Below, piece after piece: positions 7,537 to 16,756 of a stretch of DNA of 64,000 nt. Source of the stretch: SAR324 cluster bacterium (lineage in GTDB: Bacteria > SAR324 > NAC60-12); contig JANQJU010000060.1 in the NCBI GenBank assembly GCA_028281495.1, positions 1-64,000 on the forward strand. The letters run 5' to 3'. A program made the position numbers and the translations under genes. The notes beneath the pieces were generated by a model. It did not search any database and was not told where the DNA came from. It saw nothing but the letters and a program-made list of their open reading frames with translations. Within the stretch, counting starts at the first letter, position 1. Each line of letters starts with the position of its first letter.

Positions 7537-10500
7537 TCATATTTTGTTCGCTTTGGGAAAAGGTTTTGTGATTTGGCAGGATACCACGGTCATGTCATCT
7601 TCCAAAGGGTGGCCTTCGAAGAATTTATAAGCATCGGCCACAACCGCATCGACCCAGGCTTGTGCCGGATTGTGTTCATGCTGTTGGACCATGAAAGGCA
7701 AACGGCGTTCTCCCCAAATGTTTCCTTTGGAGTTGGAGTTTTCGATCAGACCGTCAGTAAAGAAGAACAGCTTGTCCCGAACACTGAGTTGAATGGTGCG
7801 TTCCTGAAAATTCGGTGAAGGGTGATACCCCAATATGGATCCACTTACCAACAAGCGACGCGGTTTGAATCCATCCTGAATCCAGATGGGATAGTTGTGT
7901 CCTGCATTGGCAAAGAGCAAGTCTCCGGTGTTGATGTTGAGCCGAGCCACAAAAAAGGACATTCCAAACTTCAGTTGTCCGGTTCGGAAGACGGTTGCAT
8001 TCAAGTATTCGAGAATGGTGGCTGGGGAAGGGGCCGATTTCAAAGACGCATGAAAGCGCTCGATGGTTTGACAGGTCGCGCTCGCGCTCGCAGTGACCAA
8101 AGCCGACGGGGTGCCGTGTCCGGTAGCATCTCCAATGAGGATATAAAAGTATTCCGGCGTGGGCTGCATGAAGCCGTACCAGTCTCCACCTGTTTCCGTC
8201 GCAGATTGGAAGAAACTCCCCAGTTCAAAGTTGTCGAACTGAGGCAATTCGGACGGAAAGAGCGCATGTTGTACGGCAGCAGCGGTTTCGAGTTCGGCCT
8301 CCATCCGAACTTTTTCTCCTTGAGCAGCATACAAAATCGCGTTTTCTAAGGAACTTGTGATTTGTGCCAACAACAAATTCAGCACTTCCAATCGGGCTGG
8401 TGTGAATGCTCCCGTCAATAGGCTGTGTTCCAAATACAGTACTCCCAGAAACTTCGTCTGGTAGATCAATGGAACGCCTAAAATCGATTTTGGTTTTTGT
8501 TCCAGCACGTAAGGGTCTGAAGCAAAACGTCCATCCTGTTGGGCATCTTGGATGACCGCATGTTTTCCGGTGTGTTCCACGAAATGCACAATGGAATGTG
8601 CGATCTCTTCGTAGTCTTCCATAGGTAATGATTCCAAAGTCACTTCTTCATCGTTTACGGAAGTAACCGCTTCCACAACCAACGTGTCCTCTTTTTTCAG
8701 CAACAAGATACCCCGTTGCGCACCGGCATTTTCCACCACGATTTGGAGGATCTTTTTTACCAAGTTATCCAATACGATTTCTTGGGAGATAGCTTGAGAG
8801 GTTTTAATGACGGAATGCACGTCCAAAGCTTGTGACATATTGCCTGAGCTGATGGAGAGCGAAGGAGTCACGGTTTCGCGAATCTCCACTTCATTGGTAA
8901 TGATGGTGCGAAACCACTGGGGATAGGTGTTTTCTAAGTCAGTTACTTTCACTCTCGCGCCCCAACGTGTGTAATGGTAGTGCGCCTTTTGCATATAGGC
9001 CTTGGCCATTTCTTCGATCTCTTGAGACTGATACAGCTTAGCGGTTAACTCGTATCCCAAGGCTTGAACTTGCTGAAACCCCTCACGTTCTGCCGATTCC
9101 GCAGCGTGATGATAGCTGCGCAACGCTGCCATAAGGTCTCCGGTAATACGAGCATGCTCGCCTTCTACCAGCAATCTTTTATGCAGCATGTTTTCGGGAC
9201 AGTTCTCGCTCCAGGCTTTTAGCTTTTCCAATCCTTCTTCCAAGTGTTGCAGGAGTTCGATTTTTCGCGTTTCATCGGCTTCCACATAGAGAGCGGCAGC
9301 ATTCATAGCTTGATACAAGGCTTGATCCACTAGGACCGGATTGCCCACGCTGGCATGAACCGTCCGTTTGGCTTCCTTGGCACACTCGAATCCACCTTCG
9401 TATTGACCATAAAAGTAAAGCAATTGAGATTTGATCGTCTGGTATAGATTGAAAATGTGATCATTTTCTAGATCTCGGTTTTCATCAATAACATCACCGT
9501 CGGTGAAGTCGTATTTGCGATCACGCAAGCCACGAGCACCAAAATAAAATAGCTTGAAAAACAAATTGGGGATGGGGTCATCCATCTTCATAACCGAAGG
9601 ATAAAATTTATCGTATTCTGTTTGAAGATGTTCCAACGACATCCCTCGCACAAATGCCTGACAGGGCACATGGACGATCCCGTAATTCCCCCAAATCAAA
9701 TCACCGGTTTGCAAACCGTACTCATAAGCAGACAAGGCATGAAAATGGCTATTTTTTAAATGGACTCGCCAATGGCTCGTCAATCCCCCAAAAATATGGT
9801 GGGTTTTCGCGCGGAAACTCATGTCATGAAGCTTTTCACTGAGTGTGATCGCCAGTGTCCCAAATTGATAGCCTAGTTCCACCTGACCAAGCCCGACGGT
9901 TAACAGCAGTCCATAGGACACATAACCAAAGATTGATTCAGCCGTGTTTCCATGCTGCATCGAAAGGTTGACCATCCTAACGGTTCCTAAGGCCAAGAGT
10001 GTGTCATTGCCTTCAATGTAGTTAGGAGACCAGATTTCTACGAGTAAACGCATGGCCGATTTTCGAATTGGATCGTCCATATCAGGTAAGTCAATCAAGG
10101 TGTCAACAGATCGGTCTCCTAGATTTTGAGCGGCATTGCCAAACTCGGCTCCTACTAACTCTTCTCCAGGGTTGAGCGGTAATTCTTGACCGCACAAAGC
10201 CAAGGCTTTCAAACCAATTTCGATATTTTCCCGATACCGGCTTTGTGAGGCATAGCAGACCATCAGAAGACGATACACTTCCACAGTATCCAAGGTCGTT
10301 TTTGTGTGGGTCAGCAGTTCTTTGATATGCTCTTCAGAGATTTCAAATTGTCCGTTCAGGTATTCACACTCGACGAGTTCTCTACTCATTGGAAAGGCTA
10401 AATCGTAATGAGTATCCCACCAATTGTCTGGCAAGAGTTTCAGTCCATTAGAGAGATATTCTACTGCGGGACCATACGCGGCAGAACTTTTGGCCTTCCG

Positions 10501-12771
10501 GCCGGCCTGGTAATTGAGCAAAGCCGTATTTTCGGTCTCCTGTGTATTATTGATCAGCGCCATGCCGATGTTAAAGTGATTGACAATCTCAAACAAGACG
10601 TCGTCCAACTCTTCGGCTTTCACGCTACGCAGCATGAGCCGGCCGATTTGTAAGTTCAGCCATTGTTTGTGTTCGTCGGAAATCAGTGCGTAAGCGGCTT
10701 GTTGGACTCGGTCGTGTAGAAAGCGATAACTGGCATTGGAGTCTTCCGAAACCTCCAAACCTTCTGTGATGTGAACCAGTTTGTAATCCTGCCCAATTGG
10801 GACAATCAGACCTTCTTTTACCGCTTCCCAGAAATCCTGAGCGGTTTCGTGAAGCGATTTTTCATACACAATGGATAACGTTTTCAGATCAAAATGGTTC
10901 CCAACGCAAGCAGCTAACTTCAGAACATATTGTGTGGTTTGCGAAAGCGTTTTGATCTTACGCACCATGAGATCCACCACGTTGTCAGACATGTCGGCTT
11001 GATGGATTTGCTCCAAATCCCATTGCCATTCCCCTTGCGTCAAGTTGAACTCAATATGCTTGGCGTCATATAGCGATTTCAGAAACGCATACACAAAAAA
11101 TGGATTCCCATTGGTCTTACGATGAACCTCCTCGGTTAACCCATCGCTGCGTTCCATCGAACACTGAAAGGTGTCGCTGACCAACTTGTGGACGTCCGAG
11201 CGTTCCAAAGGCAATAGCGGCAAAAAATGAATGTCATGCTGTTTTTTTCGAAGTTCCGACACCATCAACATCAAAGGGTGTGCGGAGTTGGTTTCATTGT
11301 CCCGATAAGCCCCAATCACAAACAAATAGTGAATGTCAGGCTCCACAACCATTGCCTTGATTAGGTTCAGTGACGGCACATCCGCCCATTGTAAATCGTC
11401 TAAAAAGATGACGAGCGGGTGTTCTGCCGTTGCAAACACTTGAATGAAATTTTGAAACAATACACGGAATCGGTTCTGGGCTTCGGCTGCGGAGAGTTCG
11501 GGGACGGGGGGTTGCTCACCAATGATCCATTCCAATTCGGGAATGACTTCAATGATCACTTGTCCATTCCTTCCTAAGGCAGGCAAGATCTTTTCTTTCC
11601 ACTGTTGGATGCGCTCCTGGCTTTCCGTGAGGATTTGTTGAATCAGGTTCGCAAATGCCTGGATGACGGATGAATAAGGAATGTTTCGTTTGAATTGATC
11701 GAACTTGCCATCTACAAAATATCCTCGTTTGCGCACAATTGGTTTTTGGACCTCATTCACCAAGGCAGATTTCCCTACACCGGAATACCCTCCGACTAGC
11801 AATAATTCAGTGATTCCTTCACTCACGCGGTCAAAAGATTGGAGTAAAAGATTCACCTCGCCTGCGCGGCCATACAAATTCTGAGGAATCTGAAACTGGG
11901 AAGAAATATCGTGGCGTCCTAATTCAAATACTTCGATGCGTTGTGAGCGGTTCCATTCTTTTTGACAGATTTCCAAGTCGGTCTTAAGGCCGTACGCACC
12001 TTGATATCGAGCTTCCGCTCTCTTCGCGAGCAGTTTGGCCACGATACGGCTTAGCATTTCAGGAATATCCGGTGAGAGATCAATAACCGAATGGGGAGGT
12101 TTGGCAATGTGCGCATGGATCAATTCCATTGGGTCCTTGAAATCGAACGGTAATTGACCGGTTAGAATAAAATAAAACGTTACCCCGAGTGAATAAAAAT
12201 CGGTTCGATAATCCACGGCACGATTCATTCTTCCGGTTTGTTCTGGAGAGATATAAGAGAGCGTACCTTCCAAATATTCAGGGCTGAGAATCTTTGGATT
12301 TTCACGTGACAAGAGTGAGGATATCCCAAAATCGATCAGCTGGACCTGCTCGGTCTCTGGATTCATGATGATGTTATACGGGTTTAAATCCTTGTGGATA
12401 AGATGGTGCTGATGGATGTATCCAACCGCTTCGACCACCCGAATTGCCATTTTTAAGAATTCCCCAACTGATAAGTCTTGTGAATTGAACTGGTCCCGAA
12501 TCGGTTTTCCGCCAATATCTTCCAAAACTAACACCAACCTTGCATGATCCTCTATCAATTCAAAGGCCTGAATCATGCCTTTTATATGATGATCTTTTAA
12601 GATTGAGTACTCATGTTTAAGGCGGGCTATTTCAGATAAAGGAGGGTGTTTAGACGTGGTAGTTTTCAGAATAACGGGAGTCTGATCCTGTGTGCGTGTG
12701 CCTCGAAACAAGGTCGATTTGCGACCTTCATATAACTTTTCGGTAATATTGTAATGAGCTAGCTCTAACAT
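7537..12771 (-). CDS. Ser/Thr kinase-AAA ATPase-TPR-GAF-PP2C (SpoIIE) signalling protein
   Basis: A 1744-residue multidomain protein. Residues 1-275 are a protein kinase: K36 in VILK, catalytic HKDLNPYN (D128), DFG at 147-149 and a GTLSYISPEQTGR activation segment. About 300-600 is a MalT/AAA-type ATPase with Walker A GYSGVGKS and Walker B VIFLDDLQWAD. About 700-1320 is a long helical TPR-like region. About 1350-1510 is a GAF domain. The C-terminus (about 1540-1744) is a PPM/SpoIIE phosphatase with GGDWYG, GDATGHG, DGLIEN and DDMTVV metal-site motifs intact. Proteins of this architecture commonly end in a histidine kinase; here a phosphatase takes its place. The kinase and phosphatase in one chain could switch the phosphorylation of a shared target such as an anti-sigma antagonist. 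It is cytoplasmic and monocistronic, with the divergent gene at 12951 upstream. Confidence 0.92.
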   Translation of the reverse strand: MLELAHYNITEKLYEGRKSTLFRGTRTQDQTPVILKTTTSKHPPLSEIARLKHEYSILKDHHIKGMIQAFELIEDHARLVLVLEDIGGKPIRDQFNSQDLSVGEFLKMAIRVVEAVGYIHQHHLIHKDLNPYNIIMNPETEQVQLIDFGISSLLSRENPKILSPEYLEGTLSYISPEQTGRMNRAVDYRTDFYSLGVTFYFILTGQLPFDFKDPMELIHAHIAKPPHSVIDLSPDIPEMLSRIVAKLLAKRAEARYQGAYGLKTDLEICQKEWNRSQRIEVFELGRHDISSQFQIPQNLYGRAGEVNLLLQSFDRVSEGITELLLVGGYSGVGKSALVNEVQKPIVRKRGYFVDGKFDQFKRNIPYSSVIQAFANLIQQILTESQERIQQWKEKILPALGRNGQVIIEVIPELEWIIGEQPPVPELSAAEAQNRFRVLFQNFIQVFATAEHPLVIFLDDLQWADVPSLNLIKAMVVEPDIHYLFVIGAYRDNETNSAHPLMLMVSELRKKQHDIHFLPLLPLERSDVHKLVSDTFQCSMERSDGLTEEVHRKTNGNPFFVYAFLKSLYDAKHIEFNLTQGEWQWDLEQIHQADMSDNVVDLMVRKIKTLSQTTQYVLKLAACVGNHFDLKTLSIVYEKSLHETAQDFWEAVKEGLIVPIGQDYKLVHITEGLEVSEDSNASYRFLHDRVQQAAYALISDEHKQWLNLQIGRLMLRSVKAEELDDVLFEIVNHFNIGMALINNTQETENTALLNYQAGRKAKSSAAYGPAVEYLSNGLKLLPDNWWDTHYDLAFPMSRELVECEYLNGQFEISEEHIKELLTHTKTTLDTVEVYRLLMVCYASQSRYRENIEIGLKALALCGQELPLNPGEELVGAEFGNAAQNLGDRSVDTLIDLPDMDDPIRKSAMRLLVEIWSPNYIEGNDTLLALGTVRMVNLSMQHGNTAESIFGYVSYGLLLTVGLGQVELGYQFGTLAITLSEKLHDMSFRAKTHHIFGGLTSHWRVHLKNSHFHALSAYEYGLQTGDLIWGNYGIVHVPCQAFVRGMSLEHLQTEYDKFYPSVMKMDDPIPNLFFKLFYFGARGLRDRKYDFTDGDVIDENRDLENDHIFNLYQTIKSQLLYFYGQYEGGFECAKEAKRTVHASVGNPVLVDQALYQAMNAAALYVEADETRKIELLQHLEEGLEKLKAWSENCPENMLHKRLLVEGEHARITGDLMAALRSYHHAAESAEREGFQQVQALGYELTAKLYQSQEIEEMAKAYMQKAHYHYTRWGARVKVTDLENTYPQWFRTIITNEVEIRETVTPSLSISSGNMSQALDVHSVIKTSQAISQEIVLDNLVKKILQIVVENAGAQRGILLLKKEDTLVVEAVTSVNDEEVTLESLPMEDYEEIAHSIVHFVEHTGKHAVIQDAQQDGRFASDPYVLEQKPKSILGVPLIYQTKFLGVLYLEHSLLTGAFTPARLEVLNLLLAQITSSLENAILYAAQGEKVRMEAELETAAAVQHALFPSELPQFDNFELGSFFQSATETGGDWYGFMQPTPEYFYILIGDATGHGTPSALVTASASATCQTIERFHASLKSAPSPATILEYLNATVFRTGQLKFGMSFFVARLNINTGDLLFANAGHNYPIWIQDGFKPRRLLVSGSILGYHPSPNFQERTIQLSVRDKLFFFTDGLIENSNSKGNIWGERRLPFMVQQHEHNPAQAWVDAVVADAYKFFEGHPLEDDMTVVSCQITKPFPKANKI

Positions 12772-12950
12772 AGGGTCCTAGTTATACGACTAATACGTTT
12801 GGAAAAACTACAGTTGAGGAACTCCTTCCCTATATCGAGTTTTGGTCATCAACGCAATTCCCAAGGGTATTTTTTCAAGCTAAACTCTCTCCTTTAGAAA
12901 AATGGTGAAATCGCAATAAAACCACAAAGCAGGAGGCAAAGTTACCCATC

Positions 12951-14456
12951 ATGACAGAGACAAACGAAGTGGAAGGTACGGAGGAGGCATCTTCTCTCGA
13001 AGCCGAGACGGATTCGGAGTGGCAAACTACGCCTGAAGATACGGAGGAGACATCTTCTCTCGAAGCCGAGACGGATTCGGAGTGGCAAACTGCGCCTGAA
13101 GATACGGAGGAGACATCTTCTCTCGAAGCCGAGACGGATTCGGAGTGGCAAACTGTGGAAGATTTAGAAAGTACAACGGCTCAATCTGTTTCGGGTGAAG
13201 GATCGGAATGGCAAACCGTAAATGATCAGCCCGACGAACCAGAAGAAATCGATTTAAAGATAGAAACGACAGATGCACTGGAAGCGTATTTGGTGGAATT
13301 GAAATTGCCCCCTGCATTGCTTAAGAGTTTGCGATGGCTTTACGCAGCTAAACACAAACACCGTCCACCTTACAAAGAAGCTAAGTTTTGGCCTTTGTAT
13401 ATTCACCCTCGTTTTCAAACTTTGCCGGAAAACGTGAAGGAAGATGTTTATAATGAATTAAGAGGTTTGGCTGGAGGGTTTTCAACAACCATCCAGACAA
13501 TCAAACGCACTGGCGATATTCAGTTCCACCGCGACCGTTTCCATGTAATGGATATCATTGCGGCAACCATTGGCGTACGGGGGGGGAAAAGTGAGGAAAA
13601 TAAAGCAGCGCGCTTCATTTCTAGCTTCATGAATGGGAGCGTCATTCCCAAGCTGCACATTATTGCCCAAGATAGTGATTTTCAGAAGCATTTCGAGCGG
13701 GCAATGGATTGGGCTTGCAAACAGCCCATTTCTGATAAAGACGTGACCGAAGTGATCGATATTTATCTCCATCTCTCCGAGGTCCTGCCGGAATACAAAC
13801 AAGATCTGCTCTTAGTACGTTTCCGAGATTTTTATGAAGATCCTTCGCTTTACCGTAAATATCTCGAATGCTTTAAAGCCGACTATGATCAAGCCATCCA
13901 AGGAATTGAAGCTCTTCGCAAAGTCCAGTTTGCTCCTAAAGAACAAGAAGAGACTCCTGCCGAAAAGGTGGAAACGGAAGAACCCACCGCGACAGAAGAA
14001 AAATCCACTTCCAATCTCAAAATCGTAGATCGTTCTGAATCTTTACGCCAGCGTTGGATCAGCCAGCCTTTTGTGAAGTTGGAGGAGCGGGTGAGTCGAA
14101 CCTCACCCGGCAATCGAATTGTAATTGGCAACGAAGTGTATCGTGTGGGAAATGGATATTTGTATCTACCCCCAGTAAATAGCATCCTTGCACTGCAACC
14201 GAGCTATTTGTACATCCGCCCTCACGCCAAGGGTGAACTATATTATTTCGACTATTCACGAGAACTTTACAACCAACAACTCCCTTCTGATCTCCCTATC
14301 GAGTTATGGAGTTTGGATCGCCTCAACGATTTTGGATATGTCCTATTGGATGGCGCTATTCGGGTGCTTGGTCGGGGGTATTATTACTGCAACGGCCAGT
14401 TGATTCCCTCCAAAGATATGGGGATGCTTGGTGCGTACGTTCAACGGTCCGTGTAA
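12951..14456 (+). CDS. Unknown protein with acidic SEWQT repeats
   Basis: A 501-residue protein I do not recognise. Residues 10-70 consist of three near-identical 21-residue acidic repeats (TEEtSSLEAETDSEWQTaPED) followed by a degenerate fourth copy, so SEWQT occurs four times. Then comes a mainly helical domain (about 100-320; LRWLYAAKHKHRPPYKEAKFW, HPRFQTLPENVKEDV), an acidic Glu/Thr/Pro linker (about 330-365) and a 130-residue C-terminal domain rich in aromatic beta-strand sequence (VIGNEVYRVGNGYLYLPPV, then RPHAKGELYYFDYS). There is no signal peptide or membrane segment. AGGAGG is present but 14 nt before the ATG, an unusually long spacing. The next gene converges with a 24-nt gap. Its function cannot be assigned. 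Confidence 0.8.
   Translation: MTETNEVEGTEEASSLEAETDSEWQTTPEDTEETSSLEAETDSEWQTAPEDTEETSSLEAETDSEWQTVEDLESTTAQSVSGEGSEWQTVNDQPDEPEEIDLKIETTDALEAYLVELKLPPALLKSLRWLYAAKHKHRPPYKEAKFWPLYIHPRFQTLPENVKEDVYNELRGLAGGFSTTIQTIKRTGDIQFHRDRFHVMDIIAATIGVRGGKSEENKAARFISSFMNGSVIPKLHIIAQDSDFQKHFERAMDWACKQPISDKDVTEVIDIYLHLSEVLPEYKQDLLLVRFRDFYEDPSLYRKYLECFKADYDQAIQGIEALRKVQFAPKEQEETPAEKVETEEPTATEEKSTSNLKIVDRSESLRQRWISQPFVKLEERVSRTSPGNRIVIGNEVYRVGNGYLYLPPVNSILALQPSYLYIRPHAKGELYYFDYSRELYNQQLPSDLPIELWSLDRLNDFGYVLLDGAIRVLGRGYYYCNGQLIPSKDMGMLGAYVQRSV
12978..13166 (+). repeat. Three 63-bp in-frame tandem repeats
   Basis: Units begin at 12978, 13041 and 13104, each starting ACGGAGGAG and ending near GAAGAT. The first two differ at only a few bases and the third diverges after GTGGCAAACT. 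The near-identity at DNA level implies recent duplication or recombination and likely copy-number variation. Confidence 0.92.
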
Positions 14457-14480
14457 GCCTATTGCAGCCGTACTGTGGTT

Positions 14481-16580
14481 TTATCGGTAGGTCCGATTGG
14501 CAAGCCACACTTCAACAAACCCTAATAGCAACACAAACAGCAAAATTCCCCACCAAAACTGCTGAGAACGTTCCAATTGAGCCTGTTGAATTTCAAGGCG
14601 CGCTGGAGCATTTGTCGAAGTTTCGACTTCTGAGGACACCAAATGCTGTGAGAGTTCTTCAGGGTTCATCGAAATAAAATTCGATTCTTCAGCAGGGATA
14701 TTCACTGCGAAATGCTCCACACCAATTTTTGATTGCATTCGATAAAATCCTGGAGAGTAGGTCTCTGAAAAAGCAGCAACCTCCCCGGCTGGAAAAAGAT
14801 GTTCAGTAGGAGAGCTTTGAGGCGGTGAGATTTGAACCAGAGTTTCTGAAGGGAGACGAAGCGGCACCCGTTCTCCAATCGCATAAAATGCTTTGGATGC
14901 AGTCTGACGAGACAGATGTAAAAACACCTCATGGATTAGCGGAGCGAATTCAATCTGCAAAGGAAAGCTGTTCCACTGCGTATCCAATGGAGAGGTCCAA
15001 AGTAGCACTTTCCCGAGCCCTATTGTTCGCTCCAATAGCAGTGGCTCGCTATTGTTGAATACCATCAGACTTTCACTAGTTTCTTGAAGTCGAACCTCCC
15101 AATGTCCCCAATATCGTGCGTTTCCAAATGGAACCACTTGATTTTGCCGCAATGCCTGAAAAACGGGATGATGCGATTCTACCTCAGTAACAATGAGTGC
15201 CGATTGACGTGGGTAAATTTGCTTCTGTGTAAGGAATGCTGGGGTAATAGGCCGAAACCTTTCATTGAATTGACTGGACCGCGTGGTGTCAGTAGGGACC
15301 AAAACTAGGCTTTTTCCCTGCTGTACGATTGTATTGAAATATTGTCCGTCAACTGCATTGGGAGGCTCATCCCAAAGCACAAAGATATCGTAATTTTGGA
15401 GTTGTGAGCGCGGAGGAAGCTGGCCGACCACTTCTAACTGGAAATCGGTATTAGCAGCTAGCTGCATAGCAGCACGTAACCAACGGCTAGGGTCCTGAGA
15501 TTGTTTTGCCCCAGCCCGTTCCGTAAGGCCCAAAATCTGAGTAGGGCGTTCTGGTTCAATGGTCAAAAAAAATGAATTGTCGGGAAGAAACTCGTCTTCT
15601 TCCACACGTACTAGAATTTGATGAGCTTCCTCTTCTTCCAATGGCAATGGAAATTCAACAACCCGCTCCGACTGTTCTGTCAAATCCAGTTCGGTTTGAG
15701 CCATTACTTTTCCATCCACTTCCATCGTAAGCCGGGCCTCGGAGACATGCACTGTTCCTCGGTTGCTAACTCGCACCCGAAGGCTCCGAGAGCGAGATAT
15801 TTCAGGAACCGATTGTGGGAGCGACAGTGTGGAATCCGCGGACTCACCGTCTACGGATGTCGGTTCACTAAAAAACAATTGAGCGTCAGCAACCGACAAG
15901 TTGCGGATGTTTTCCACGCCCACCTGGATTGTTTCCAATGCCACACCGGGACTCAATTGCCACGCAGCATCACCGCGGGTGACAGCATGTTGTTGAAAGT
16001 CGGAAATCAGATAGATGCTTCGATCTTGATACGTCGCGTTTTGCAGAATTTCATTGGCAAGCCGCAACGTGGGAAGAAAACGAGTGGATCGATACGTGGA
16101 AGGACTTTCCTGTTGGAGCACCGTTTCGAGTTCGGCCAAGTCTGTGGAGAGTTCATGAACTTGATCGGCACGATCTGAAAAATAAATCACAGAGGCTTCA
16201 TCGCCAGGTTGTAACGACCGAAGCTCCTCCAATGCGGCTGCTTGAGCTTGAGTGGAAGAATCCCCATGCTGCATGCTCATCGAGGTATCGATCAAGATCA
16301 CAATAGACCGGGGGGCAATACCTACAACTTCGGAAAGCATGCTGCTTAAAAAAGGACGGGCGAAAGCTAAAGCGATCAACGCCACAATGGCAATCCGCAC
16401 GATCAGCAATAATTGCTGTTTGAGCTTTTGGAAGAAAATGCGTTTGCGAGGCACTTTCTTCAAAAAACGAATGGTGCTGAAACGAACCGGTTCCGCTTGT
16501 TCGCGGCGAATCAAATGAATGGCAATTGGAATCGCAATGCCCAGCAATCCAAATAGAAACCAGGGTGATAAGAATGACAT
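14481..16580 (-). CDS. BatA-type membrane protein with von Willebrand A domain
   Basis: A 699-residue membrane protein. The N-terminus is the paired-helix BatA/aerotolerance domain (FLFGLLGIAIPIAIHLIRR, then a second helix at about 53-74). Residues about 88-240 are a vWA domain with a MIDAS motif DTSMS. Beta-rich segments of CARDB type follow, then a region resembling a ThuA/glutamine-amidotransferase-like fold (about 340-500), and a last transmembrane helix (WWGILLFVLLLGFVEVW) with a short basic tail. BatA-like proteins typically work with MoxR ATPases and DUF58 proteins in envelope stress or metal-dependent assembly. Those two partners occur here, but 20 kb away at 36857-38834. The 3' end converges on the SEWQT gene. 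Confidence 0.85.
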   Translation of the reverse strand: MSFLSPWFLFGLLGIAIPIAIHLIRREQAEPVRFSTIRFLKKVPRKRIFFQKLKQQLLLIVRIAIVALIALAFARPFLSSMLSEVVGIAPRSIVILIDTSMSMQHGDSSTQAQAAALEELRSLQPGDEASVIYFSDRADQVHELSTDLAELETVLQQESPSTYRSTRFLPTLRLANEILQNATYQDRSIYLISDFQQHAVTRGDAAWQLSPGVALETIQVGVENIRNLSVADAQLFFSEPTSVDGESADSTLSLPQSVPEISRSRSLRVRVSNRGTVHVSEARLTMEVDGKVMAQTELDLTEQSERVVEFPLPLEEEEAHQILVRVEEDEFLPDNSFFLTIEPERPTQILGLTERAGAKQSQDPSRWLRAAMQLAANTDFQLEVVGQLPPRSQLQNYDIFVLWDEPPNAVDGQYFNTIVQQGKSLVLVPTDTTRSSQFNERFRPITPAFLTQKQIYPRQSALIVTEVESHHPVFQALRQNQVVPFGNARYWGHWEVRLQETSESLMVFNNSEPLLLERTIGLGKVLLWTSPLDTQWNSFPLQIEFAPLIHEVFLHLSRQTASKAFYAIGERVPLRLPSETLVQISPPQSSPTEHLFPAGEVAAFSETYSPGFYRMQSKIGVEHFAVNIPAEESNFISMNPEELSQHLVSSEVETSTNAPARLEIQQAQLERSQQFWWGILLFVLLLGFVEVWLANRTYR

Positions 16581-16685
16581 AAGTTTCCTTCATGCAAGTA
16601 TTGGCAATTGCCCCTAATACATACGGTGTGATTTTTGTAGGGAGCTTTTAAATATGTTTTTTTGTTTTTACTTAGTTGTTTTTTG

Positions 16686-16754
16686 GTTGCCTTTCAATAG
16701 AATAGATATTAATTTTTAATTGTATATTCTGAAATCATTCGTCAGAAAGGCAAC
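16686..16754 (+). promoter_or_regulatory. 10-bp inverted repeat that can pair with a ribosome-binding site
   Basis: GTTGCCTTTC (16686-16695) is the exact complement of GAAAGGCAAC (16745-16754), which contains the Shine-Dalgarno of the gene starting at 16757. The 49-nt loop is AT-rich. In RNA the stem would hide the RBS. Confidence 0.4.
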
Positions 16755-16756
16755 TA

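Noticed and set aside
7444..8349. Plus-strand open frames opposite the end of the kinase-PP2C gene
   Set aside because: They are antisense to the phosphatase domain, whose motifs are intact, and have no RBS or domain content.
12978..13166. Possible CRISPR array
   Set aside because: The repeats are contiguous 63-bp coding units with no spacers, inside an open reading frame; no array was found near csm5 either.
13027..13317. Long minus-strand open frames across the SEWQT repeats
   Set aside because: They are antisense shadows of the repeat-containing plus-strand gene, in which the repeat period keeps other frames open; none has an RBS.
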